Shown here one piece after another: positions 33,198 through 41,906 of a DNA stretch of 63,153 bases. This DNA is from UBA4951 sp963652335 (GTDB lineage Bacteria; Bacillota_I; Bacilli_A; RFN20; CAG-826): positions 1 to 63,153 of the forward strand of contig CAVJSS010000004.1 in the NCBI GenBank assembly GCA_963652335.1, read 5' to 3'. Each line of letters starts with the position of its first letter. The first letter of the stretch is position 1. The notes under the pieces are model-generated. The model was not told the origin of the DNA, searched no databases, and worked only from the letters and a program-made list of their open reading frames with translations. Position numbers and translations under genes: made by a program.

Positions 33198-33808
33198 TTA
33201 CTTGTTTACGAATATTTTTCCGCTTGCTTCGTCTATTTTGAAATGGACAAGGATTTTGGATATGCCGTTTTTCAGTGCATGCACACCTTCGAATTCAATC
33301 TTGAGACAATAAGGATATAAGCCAAGTTTTTTGAACTTTTTTCCTTTCTCCAAAAACTCAAGTCCATTTCCTTTTCTACGTCAGGGTGTCCTGGCGATCA
33401 TGTTCCTGATCTTATTTTGGATATCTTTTAAAATCCCTCCTTCGCTTTCCTTGAGCCAAGGGATGTCAACCAATTCTTTTAATGGATCATCGTCTTTGTG
33501 CTTCTTATCGTGTCGGATCTTCGTGTTTTTTTAGGAGCGAATCCACCGCATAATCAAGAAAAATGGCGGAAGGTCAGTCCGTTGAAATTGGAATTTTCGT
33601 ATTTCTTCTCGATTGCTTTTCTTAGGAATATCTTGTCTTTGGCCAACGATCTATAAGCCTCGCAGTCATAGAAAGCTTCATGGCAAGGGCATTGGGTCAA
33701 GACGATCCTATCCGTATCTTTGATTTCTTCGAATATTTTCTTATAGAGCATAAGAACACTATGAACGGTTTCTAGTTTGTAAGCAAACTTTCTTTTCTCT
33801 GAAAACAT
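33198..33808 (-). pseudogene. Broken gene of unknown family
   Basis: The minus strand shows an 84-codon piece (33554-33808; EAFYDCEAYRSLAKDKIFLR). After a frame change and stops it continues with coding-like text: DPLKELVDIPWLKESEGG (about 33410-33470), then FKKLGLYPYCLKIEFEG and ISKILVHFKIDEASGKIFVNK, ending at 33198. Codon use and the sensible C-terminus suggest one decayed gene. I do not recognise the family. Confidence 0.45.
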
Positions 33809-33903
33809 TCACCTTAATCGGTTTCCTTATAACCGCTCGAAAAACATTAGTTCCAATGAAGATTTGGCCATAAAACGCATAGGTATTCCGCTAATCAATG
33901 ACA

Positions 33904-34098
33904 TTAGTCGTTTTCTTCTTCGATTTCCTTAAGCTTTTTAGTCAATTTCTGATTCATTACCAAAAGATAGATGGCAATCCCGGTCACGATGACGATCGCC
34001 ACCGTCAAGGCGATGGTTATCCTGCTTCCGGAACTTAGGATTCCGGTCGTTTTTTCATTTGTTTCTTCTTCCAAAAGCCTGATTAAAGAAAAATCCAT
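33904..34098 (-). CDS. Small single-pass membrane protein
   Basis: 64 residues with one hydrophobic helix (ITIALTVAIVIVTGIAIYLLV, split by no charge) followed by a Lys/Glu-rich tail (KLTKKLKEIEEEND). GGAGG lies seven bases before the ATG, so it is very likely translated. It is 48 bp downstream of manA on the same strand and could share its transcript. No family is recognised. Confidence 0.7.
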   Translation of the reverse strand: MDFSLIRLLEEETNEKTTGILSSGSRITIALTVAIVIVTGIAIYLLVMNQKLTKKLKEIEEEND

Positions 34099-34146
34099 AA
34101 TCTTTCCTCCATAAGCTTATAGAAAGAAGGACGATGAATTTACTTT

Positions 34147-35043
34147 TTATTTCGTTGGGACTTCGACTATTATGGCTTTTCCGTTTCCTTTTATGTCGCA
34201 TTCTTTAAAAGAAGGAAGGAAGAAGCTGTCGCCTTTTTTGTATTCATATTGGTTAATCATTCCTTCTCCTTCGATGAAATGGATGGATTTGAATGATTCT
34301 TTGGAGGCTTTTAAATGATTGTTATCTATAGGGAGAATGGTCGTTAGGAAATAACGGCATTTGCCTAGGATTGGCTTTTTGAACGTCGTAGGATTGAATT
34401 TGTGATAATCAAGAACTTTAAGAGCTTTATCAAGATGAAGTTCCCTTTCTTTGCCATCCTTGTCTTTTCTTTTATAGTCATATAAGCGATAGGTAATGTT
34501 TGAATTCTGCTGGATTTCTATCAAGGTCACGCCTTTTCCGATCGCATGAACCGTTCCGCTTTTGATGAAATGGGATTCGCCTTTTTTTACGGGTATGAAA
34601 TTAAGGAGATCCAAAATCGTTCCATCTTCCACCGCTTTCCTTACTTCTTCGGCGTTGGTGTCTTCCTTGAAGCCAAGATAGATGCCAGATCCTTCGTTGG
34701 CTTCTAGAATATGCCACATTTCCGTTTTGCCCAATTCATGTTCGTTTTCCAAAGCGAATTCGTCGGAAGGATGGACTTGGATCGAAAGATCTTTTTCCGA
34801 ATCGATGAATTTGACCAAGACGGGGAAAATCGGGAATTCGTTCACCTTCGAACCCAAATCTTCTTTGCTTACGGCATCCATCAATGGAGTCCCATCTTCC
34901 AAAAGGCATGGATGATCCTTATAGAAGGATAATTCCCATGTTTCGGATATATGATCTTCATCGCTTTCTTTTCCATAAGAAAAGAGCTTCTTTCCGCCCC
35001 AAAGGGTGGTTATTACGGCAGGTTTTAGCTTAGAAAGTTCCAT
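34147..35043 (-). CDS. manA: Mannose-6-phosphate isomerase, class I
   Basis: 298 residues, the short Firmicutes form (about 315). The cupin metal site is visible in IQVHPSDEFALENE and KTEMWHIL, and the substrate Arg region in NSNITYRLYDY. TLWGGKKLFSYGK is the usual N-terminal block. It interconverts mannose-6-phosphate and fructose-6-phosphate. There is no ribosome binding site; a perfect TATAAT lies seven bases before the ATG, so the transcript is probably leaderless. Confidence 0.95.
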   Translation of the reverse strand: MELSKLKPAVITTLWGGKKLFSYGKESDEDHISETWELSFYKDHPCLLEDGTPLMDAVSKEDLGSKVNEFPIFPVLVKFIDSEKDLSIQVHPSDEFALENEHELGKTEMWHILEANEGSGIYLGFKEDTNAEEVRKAVEDGTILDLLNFIPVKKGESHFIKSGTVHAIGKGVTLIEIQQNSNITYRLYDYKRKDKDGKERELHLDKALKVLDYHKFNPTTFKKPILGKCRYFLTTILPIDNNHLKASKESFKSIHFIEGEGMINQYEYKKGDSFFLPSFKECDIKGNGKAIIVEVPTK

Positions 35044-35522
35044 GGCTTTTATTATACGATTATTTTTATCGTTCTGATTGGCTTCGAGGCAAAGAAAGGC
35101 GTTTCAAAAGCCAATACGCTTAAGTTGTCATTCCTATCATTCCGATATATCGTTCGCTTCAAAAAACCAGCCGGAAAAATAACGAAGGCTGAGTCTAATA
35201 AATTGCGAACTGAATCACAAAAATTTGCCTCTTATCAACCTAAGACTTTTCCGATCTTATCTAGCGATCATCTCAATGTACTTCGCTGGCAATTCATCGC
35301 AAAGCCAGACTTTGTCGTTTCCGACATAAAACCTGATTCCGTCATTAAAAGCGGCTTTCGCATCGATTTTCAAAATAATCGGGTCATCGTCCCTTCTTTT
35401 GCCAGCAAGCGTTGGATGCGGAGTCGCTTTTCCAGTAAAACCATTTCCGTTTCATTCAGCAAAAACGAGATTGTCTTCCGTATCAAAGTTTAATTAAAAC
35501 GTTAATGGATGGCATCAGTTCC
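35044..35522. other. Intergenic region, decayed sequence
   Basis: 479 bp between manA and a DUF4143 pseudogene. A 122-codon frame (35125-35493, plus) begins with TTG, has no ribosome binding site and no recognisable domain. It carries one stray AATTGCGAACTG (35201-35212), the operator unit of the regulator at 37266, two kilobases away. Confidence 0.5.
35051..35056 (-). promoter_or_regulatory. -10 box of manA (leaderless)
   Basis: Perfect TATAAT on the minus strand, seven bases before the ATG. The -35 is weak. Confidence 0.6.
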
Positions 35523-36791
35523 TTAACGCCGTAAGCGGGATGACAAAACGCCATCTGGACGTTTATAAGCAGCGTTGCTTAGCCCGCATATAACTCCTTT
35601 TGCGATAGGCTCCTTCCCTTTGATTTTCGCTATGTCATCGCAAACTTTTATCAAATCGGTAGCGCCTTCTTCGATTTTGTTTCCGCCGAGTTTGATTTCG
35701 AAGGCAAGGCAAGAGCCATCGTCAAGTTCGACGATGGCATCGATTTCCTCACCGCCATAATTCCGATAGTGATAAAGCTTAGCGTCGATGCTTTGGGCAT
35801 ATATAGAGAAATCTCTTTCGGCCAAAGCTTCGAACAAGAAGCCAAACGTATTCAAATCGTTAAGCAACTTCTTTTCGTTCAGATTTAAGATCGCGCAGGC
35901 GAGAGATGGGTCGCAAAAATGCTTTTTTTCATCCCTTCGACCCTTAAAAAGGATCTTACGTCTGGGTCACACGGCAATTGGTCGTTGAAAAGATACGTCC
36001 TATCCATTTTTTCGATATAACGGCTAACGGTATCGGCGGAAATCGCAACGGATTCGGTATCCTCGATGTCTTTCGCTATCCTTGAATTGCTAGCCATGGT
36101 GGTTTCGTTCCTAGCCAAAGATTTCGAAATTCTTTCGATTTTATCTTTTGAATAAGTTTTGCCATCTTCGCCGGTCAAATTTTCGTTTATTATCGTTTCG
36201 ATGTAGGAACGTGGGGCAATCGTTGGGTTCTTGGAAGAAATGTTTTTCGCCAACCGCCATAAACGATCAGATAAGCGGGTTTTTCAAGAGAGGGTTCTTC
36301 GATGAAACATTCCTTGAAAGTTCCTTCTGCCATGCCCTTGAGAGATATAAGGCCATTGGAGTCGCCGGATTCGTGCGAAGACATCGTATTCATCCTAATG
36401 CTCGCTATTCTCCCTGAACCAGAATGCATGATTCCTTTGGCTTACGGAGTCGATGAGCCAGTCAGAATCAATTTGCCGTGCCACCGTTCTTATTGACGAA
36501 TGCTCTTGCGGCATCCCATAATGATGGAACCTCTTGCCATTCGTCAATCATTCTGGGCGTTTCCCCTTTTAAAGCGAATTCCGGATTCATCTCGGCAAGT
36601 TTTCGATTCGAAAAGTTGTTTTTGGGATCTCCGATAAGAAATTCGCTATTGGAGTGAAATGCCGAAGTCCGTGTTTTTACGCACCATTTAGGTCTTCCAA
36701 TTCAAATTGCCCCACAGCTTTCCAAATATTCTTCGATCAATTTGTCTATAAGCTTTGGCTTATATTCATTGGTGACTGATAACGTGCTCAT
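35523..36791 (-). pseudogene. DUF4143 ATPase pseudogene
   Basis: The reading frame starts well (AGGAGA seven bases before ATG 36791; KPKLIDKLIEEYLESCGAI) but hits a stop, then continues in pieces. The Walker A region is GRPKWCVKT, with Val where the family needs Gly. FLIGDPKNNFSN and RMIDEWQEVPSLWDAAR follow. There are further breaks near 36460, 36240 and 35880. The tail (35523-35867; GGEEIDAIVELDDGSCLAFEIKLGG) is the nuclease-like DUF4143 end. At least four disruptions make it dead. Its upstream 3 x 23-bp array at 36823 survives. Confidence 0.85.
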
Positions 36792-36822
36792 TTTCATCTC
36801 TCCTATGGCGATATTAGATATC

Positions 36823-36891
36823 ATGCGGAACTTTTAGTGGGTTTTATGAGGCACTTTTCGAATAGATTATGCGGAACTTTTTTTTATTTGT
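36823..36891. promoter_or_regulatory. 3 x 23-bp tandem array upstream of DUF4143 pseudogene
   Basis: Units begin at 36823 (ATGCGGAACTTTT), 36846 (ATGAGGCACTTTT) and 36869 (ATGCGGAACTTTT), exactly 23 bp apart. The array begins about 30 bp before the old start codon. Confidence 0.8.
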
Positions 36892-37200
36892 TTTCATGAA
36901 GATATCGATGCTTTTCTATTTTGTTGTGATTTTTGTCTATGCTGCTTTATTTCCACGAATTTCATCAAAAAAAATATCAGACACAACAAATTTGCTTCTT
37001 TTAATCTTCGTAAAGTAAGTATGGTTTAGAAATTCAGAAAGCAAGCAAAGATAACGTCATCGCTTAAAATCGGCTCATTTTTCTCTAAATGCCTTGAAAT
37101 ATTGTGCCTTTGTCGAGTGGCAGCAAGTGGTTATTTTGATTCCAAGAAAAATCCTGCATTTGTGAACTTAATCAATGAAAATGGGTATTTAAGCCAAGGA

Positions 37201-37255
37201 AATTGCGAACTGGTGACAAAAATTGCGAACTGAACTATAATGAAATTGCGAACTG
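37201..37255 (+). promoter_or_regulatory. Promoter interleaved with three AATTGCGAACTG operators
   Basis: Operators at 37201-37212, 37221-37232 and 37244-37255. The -35 GTGACA (37213-37218) lies between the first and second. The second fills the 17-bp spacer. The -10 TATAAT (37236-37241) lies between the second and third, and the third ends in the ribosome binding site. Any protein on these sites would block the promoter. Confidence 0.85.
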
Positions 37256-37265
37256 GAGGGTACGT

Positions 37266-38864
37266 ATGAGAATTGATTTCATAAAACAAGAAGCAAACGA
37301 ATACCTTAGGCAAAGGAAAGCCGAATGCTCCCATATAGAATACAAAGCCAGCGAAAAACAGCTAGATAAAATCTTAAAGACGATATGCGCATTCGCAAAC
37401 AATTACTACGATAATGAATATTCTTTCATTTTCGTTGGAGTCGAAGAATCGAATGACGATAACGAAAAATCAATTCCGGCGCTTCCAATAAAAGGCATTT
37501 GCGAAGGACACCTCGAAAGCGCGAGAAACAAAATCAATTCATTGAGATCTTTCATTTACCCAAATGCAAGATTTGAAATCTTAACGAATGAGTTCGATGG
37601 CAAGTTCTATCTTTTGATCGTTGTCGAAAGGCAAGGCGGAGGCCCTTTCGCCGTTTCCGAAAAAGCTTTGAATAACAAAGAAATATCGTTGAAACCTGGG
37701 AGATACGTGAGAATCGAAAGCGAATCGAGACTCGCGAGAGTGAATGAAGAATACGATCTTTTGCGGAAGTTTTCCAATTATCATTTTTCTTCAGAAATAT
37801 GCAAAAACGCCACATTGGACGATCTAGACTACGACTATATGAGGGAATATCTGAAAATAACGAGCGAAAGGGCTCTTTCTTCGACTCTTTCAAAAGAAGA
37901 AATGGCTTCGACACTTAAACTATTTCCGAAAAACGAAAGCGCCACTTCGAAAGTCACCGTTTTCGCGGTTCTCATGTTCGCGAAAAAACCCGAAGATTTC
38001 ATCCCGTATTCCTATGTCGAAATCATAACCGACACCTTAGGCAGCAAAAACCGCATGGAAGCCAAGGACTTCAAGGGACCGATTTGGAAACAATACTACG
38101 CGAGTTTGAAATATATAGACGATTCTTTCATAAGAACGGTAACCATGAGAGAGGATGGCGTGGCCGCAAACAAAAAAATAAGCAATTTCCCATTCAAGGC
38201 AATCGAAGAACTGCTGGCAAACGCGATCGTTCATAAAAATTACGAATCCGGCAAAACGATTCAAATTTATATAACAAATGATGAAATCAATATCATCAAC
38301 TACAATAAGCCGCTTCCGCCGGTCACTTTGGAAGACCTCAACAAAAGGACGATGTTTACCGAAAGAGACTCCGTTAATCCGGAAATCAGGGACATGTTCA
38401 AAGAACTCGGCATAATCGAAAGTTATGGAACTGGGGTTGGCGAAGCAAAACGAGCTTGCAAGGAAAACGGGAATGGGCCTATTTATTACAAATTGTTCGA
38501 CGATAACGCAGACATTACTTCCGTAGTCATTCCTTGCAATGAAAAATATACGGAAATAATGAATGGCGATTTGGGAATCGATTATTCAAAATTGCGAACT
38601 GATGGCAAAAATTGCGAACTGAAGAGCAAAAAAATGCGAACTGAAGAAACAATCGAAAACAGCAAATATCCAATGAATTCCAAAAAGAAATTGGAAAAGA
38701 TCTATTATGCCTACAAGGAATGCCTATTCGCTCCGAAAGACATCATTTCCCTATTGAAGATATCACCAAATACGGCAACCAATTACATCAATAAGCTTTT
38801 GGATCTCAATTTGATTGATAAAGTCGAAGGCGTTGGGCAGAGCAAATACAAATTCAAAAATTAG
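37266..38864 (+). CDS. AlbA_2 / HATPase regulator with intragenic operator repeats (no. 2)
   Basis: 532 residues from the ATG at 37266, preceded by GGAGGG. The frame stays open upstream only because it runs through the operator repeats. Residues about 10-140 are AlbA_2-like (IEYKASEKQLDKILKTICAFAN, then FIFVGVEESN). About 310-420 are GHKL ATPase-like (AIEELLANAIVHKNY, then SYGTGVGEAKRACK). About 475-532 form a winged helix (LLKISPNTATNYINKLLDLNL). The linker (about 441-459) reads LRTDGKNCEL and on to KKMRTEE; it is encoded by a 54-bp near-copy of the gene's own promoter block. It is likely an autoregulator; ligand and other targets are unknown. Confidence 0.82.
   Translation: MRIDFIKQEANEYLRQRKAECSHIEYKASEKQLDKILKTICAFANNYYDNEYSFIFVGVEESNDDNEKSIPALPIKGICEGHLESARNKINSLRSFIYPNARFEILTNEFDGKFYLLIVVERQGGGPFAVSEKALNNKEISLKPGRYVRIESESRLARVNEEYDLLRKFSNYHFSSEICKNATLDDLDYDYMREYLKITSERALSSTLSKEEMASTLKLFPKNESATSKVTVFAVLMFAKKPEDFIPYSYVEIITDTLGSKNRMEAKDFKGPIWKQYYASLKYIDDSFIRTVTMREDGVAANKKISNFPFKAIEELLANAIVHKNYESGKTIQIYITNDEINIINYNKPLPPVTLEDLNKRTMFTERDSVNPEIRDMFKELGIIESYGTGVGEAKRACKENGNGPIYYKLFDDNADITSVVIPCNEKYTEIMNGDLGIDYSKLRTDGKNCELKSKKMRTEETIENSKYPMNSKKKLEKIYYAYKECLFAPKDIISLLKISPNTATNYINKLLDLNLIDKVEGVGQSKYKFKN
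38590..38643. repeat. Intragenic echo of the promoter operator block
   Basis: AATTGCGAACTG at 38590-38601 and 38610-38621, and a one-mismatch copy at 38632-38643. Spacings of 20 and 22 bp match the promoter's 20 and 23. The first linker is also similar (ATGGCAAA here, GTGACAAA in the promoter), but the -10 TATAAT is not conserved, so the operators and not the promoter are kept. Confidence 0.88.
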
Positions 38865-39201
38865 TCTTGCACCTACGAATTCAATCCCAAAGAACTGCCT
38901 ATCGCATTTTGGAAAACGCGAAAATATCTTATGACAAGAGAGTTAACGATTGATCGAAGCGTAATTTTCTTAGGCTATATTTGTTGAAAAGTCCCAGTCT
39001 TTATCGACCAGCTTAATGTCGAAGAAGGCTCAGGGATATCCGAAAGCATAGCATTAGCGCTTCCCCTTATTATGTATGTTTTGCCGCTTCGATACTTTCC
39101 GCATTGTGTTTTAAAACGGTCAAAAACGTACAAGTCGGTAATTTGATTCGCTAGGAAAACGTGAAAACTGGACAAATCAGCTGATCTGAGAATTATATGG
39201 A

Positions 39202-39738
39202 ATGTGCAAACAGCTGGCAGATTTCGGAATAGTCAATATCGCCTGTTGTTTGAACTACCTTAAATTGCCTTTGTCCGGAAATTGCGACATAAACAATTTC
39301 AAATTGTATTTCTCCGACACCGGATTGCTTATATCTCTTTTGGATGATGGATCTCAAACCGATTTAAGAGAGAATAGGAACCTCGGAGTCTGCAAAGGGG
39401 CTTTGTATGAGAACATGGTCGCTGAGGCTTTGGTCAAATCAGGATACAGCCTTTATTATTACAAAAAGAGGGACAGCACGTTGGAAGAAGATTTCTTCAT
39501 CCGTTCGAAAAATGAATTGGTGCCGATAGAAGTCAAAGCCACGAACGGAAAAAGCAAGTCTCTTAAAACCCTTATAGAAAGCAATAAATACAGCGAGATT
39601 TCATATGGATTCAAACTTTCTTTGAATAATATCGGATATTTGAATCACATCTATGCTTTCCCTTATTTCTGTGCCTTCTTGATAAGGAGATTCATGAAGG
39701 ATTTCGAGCCTTTTGAATTAAACGATCAAAGCAAATGA
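39202..39738 (+). pseudogene. DUF4143 ATPase C-terminal remnant
   Basis: 178 codons matching only the C-terminal half of DUF4143 ATPases: FKLYFSDTGLLISLLDDG, LGVCKGALYENMVAEALVKSG, and the nuclease-like block EEDFFIRSKNELVPIEVKATNG. The N-terminal ATPase domain is absent. The region 38865-39201 upstream holds no recognisable N-terminal half on this strand. It is not expected to be functional. Confidence 0.85.
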
Positions 39739-40228
39739 AAAGAAATAAGTTTGGCTTGATTCATCGGCTTATTTTATGAACCAACGACATTTTGCGTAGT
39801 CATTCATTCCATATCATAAAAATATCCTGAATAGGCTTTCTATCGATGATTTCGACCATTTTCTTATTTTTGTTTAGACTGCTAGGAAAGAATGAATCGT
39901 ATAAGCGGCAACATCCAGGAATGTCAGAACCGCCATATATACGAGAAGCAAAAAGGAAAGCGGCCTCCGTTTAATAGATATCGCTGCAAGGGTTTTGCTT
40001 GCGTGACGTTGATTAAGTCATATTTTAATTGCATGCTTTTGCCATAAAAATATGCAGTTAAAATTAATCAATGAAGAAAGTCGTTATTTTTTGTCCTTTA
40101 TCTATAATCCGCCGAATTCATCATTTAAAGAAAAGCCAGCCGTTTGATTCATAAAAGGAAAGAGACGGAATGGATGGAATCCTTCCCATTCCCTTTTTAA
40201 AAGAAAGAAGGTGGTTTATCCTATCTCT
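39739..40228. other. Intergenic region without recognised features
   Basis: 490 bp of AT-rich DNA before recN. No supported ORF, RNA gene or clear repeat. A promoter for recN is expected near 40030-40110 but no consensus pair was convincing. Confidence 0.5.
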
Positions 40229-41887
40229 ATGTTAAAAACCTTATCAATCAAAAATTTCGCGATCATCGAAAACGTCAATTTCTCATTTAAAGAAGGATTC
40301 ACCGTCCTTACGGGCCAAACCGGGGCTGGAAAATCCTTGATTATCGATTCTTTGTCCTTGCTTCTTGGCAAAAGGGCGATGACGGAGATGATAAGAAGCG
40401 GGGAGGAGAAAGCCACCGTAATCGGAACCTTTGATATCGTTTCAAAGAGGTTTTCTTCTTTCTTTAAAGAGAATGATATCGTTCCCTCTTCCTTATTGAC
40501 CATCGAACGTTCCTTTTCCAAAAGCAGAAGCGTGGTCAAGATCAACGACGTCGTAGTCCCTCTTTCTCTTCTGCAAGAGATTTCCCCTTTATTGATGGAT
40601 ATCCATGATCAATTCGATTTTGAAAAAATATTGAATAAGGACGATTATCTTTCTTTGATCGATGGATACGATAACGAAAGGATAATCCCTTTAAAGAGGG
40701 AATATCTTTCGTTCTATCAATCGTATAAGTCAAAGAAAGAAGAATGCGAAAGCCTTATCAAAGAAAGGGAGAAAATAAGGGAAAACAGGGATTTCTACGA
40801 ATATCAATACAAGGAACTTAAAGCCGCTTCATTGATAAAGAACGAGGATAAGGATATCGAGGATGAATTATCGTCTTTAACAAACTTCGATAAGATCTTT
40901 TCTTTGTCTTTGAAAGCAAAGGAGATAATAAACGGTTCTTCCTTGGATGATATCTATGAGCTGATATCCATATTGAAGAATATTTCCTCTTTGTCTCCTT
41001 CTTATAAAAACGACGTATCCGAATTGGAAGAGAGATATTATCAGATGAACGATATATGTTCGTCTTTGAAAAGATCTTTCGACCGATTGGATTTCGATCC
41101 TATCCATTTGGAGGAATTGAATGAAAGGGATGCCGAATTATCGAGATTGAAAAGGAAATACAAAAAGGATTTGGATGGATTGATCGAATTTAGGGATCAT
41201 CTTGAATCTCTTTTGGATGATGATACCAATATCGATATCAAAATAGAAAAGGCCGAGAAGGAACTGAAATTAGACAAAGAGGAATGTTTGGAAGCTGCCT
41301 TGAAGCTTTCTTCCGTCCGCAAAGAGATAGCAAAACGAATAGAGAATAATTTGGAAAGATCGTTGAAGGATCTCCTTTTGAATGCAAGATTCTCCATTTT
41401 GTTCATCAATGATGACTTCGTCTTTTCGGAGAATGGGATCGATGAGGTTGATTTCTATATCGAGACCAACATAGGGGAAGGTCTTAAGCCATTATCCAAG
41501 ATAGTGTCCGGAGGCGAGGCTTCCAGAATCATGTTAGCATTCAAAGAAATCTATATCTTGGCTAATAAAGTCCCGACCGTTATCTTCGATGAGATCGATA
41601 CCGGGATATCTGGAAAGGCCGCGGAGGCCGTGGCAAGGAAGATATATGAAATATCAAAGATATCCCAAGTTATATCCATCACCCATCTCCCTCAGGTCGT
41701 AGCGTATTCATCCACGCATATCTTGATCGATAAGAAAGAGATAGATGGCAGGACTTATGTGTCCGTTAAAGAGCTAAGCAAAGAAGAGAAGATAAAAGAG
41801 ATAGCCAAGTTGATATCCAATGGGGAAGTGACGGATAGGCAATTGGAGTATGCGAGGGAATTAGTAACAAAATTATCTAAACTTTAA
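40229..41887 (+). CDS. recN: DNA repair ATPase RecN
   Basis: 552 residues, SMC-like. Walker A GQTGAGKS (about 30), coiled-coil arms about 150-360, signature VSGGEASRIMLAF (about 428) and Walker B PTVIFDEIDTGISG (about 455). The start at MLKTLSIKNFAI fits the family; AAGGTGG is 15 bases away, a long spacing. RecN gathers broken DNA ends for recombinational repair. It is usually next to argR and xse genes in Firmicutes but here stands alone. Confidence 0.95.
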   Translation: MLKTLSIKNFAIIENVNFSFKEGFTVLTGQTGAGKSLIIDSLSLLLGKRAMTEMIRSGEEKATVIGTFDIVSKRFSSFFKENDIVPSSLLTIERSFSKSRSVVKINDVVVPLSLLQEISPLLMDIHDQFDFEKILNKDDYLSLIDGYDNERIIPLKREYLSFYQSYKSKKEECESLIKEREKIRENRDFYEYQYKELKAASLIKNEDKDIEDELSSLTNFDKIFSLSLKAKEIINGSSLDDIYELISILKNISSLSPSYKNDVSELEERYYQMNDICSSLKRSFDRLDFDPIHLEELNERDAELSRLKRKYKKDLDGLIEFRDHLESLLDDDTNIDIKIEKAEKELKLDKEECLEAALKLSSVRKEIAKRIENNLERSLKDLLLNARFSILFINDDFVFSENGIDEVDFYIETNIGEGLKPLSKIVSGGEASRIMLAFKEIYILANKVPTVIFDEIDTGISGKAAEAVARKIYEISKISQVISITHLPQVVAYSSTHILIDKKEIDGRTYVSVKELSKEEKIKEIAKLISNGEVTDRQLEYARELVTKLSKL

Positions 41888-41906
41888 ATGCGAAAAGCCG
41901 TCCACG

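Noticed and set aside
33331..33534. 67-codon plus-strand frame
   Set aside because: It is the antisense shadow of a decayed minus-strand gene whose translation is more protein-like.
35125..35493. 122-codon frame on the plus strand
   Set aside because: Starts at TTG, no ribosome binding site, no recognisable fold. The single AATTGCGAACTG inside is noted, but one copy is not an array.
37203..37265. Upstream extension of the AlbA_2/HATPase no. 2 frame from a TTG
   Set aside because: The extension consists of the operator repeats, the -10 box lies inside it, and GGAGGG precedes the ATG at 37266.
38975..39175. Minus-strand frame with a P-loop-like RSGKT
   Set aside because: The motif is isolated, with no Walker B or ribosome binding site, and it lies opposite the region upstream of a DUF4143 remnant.
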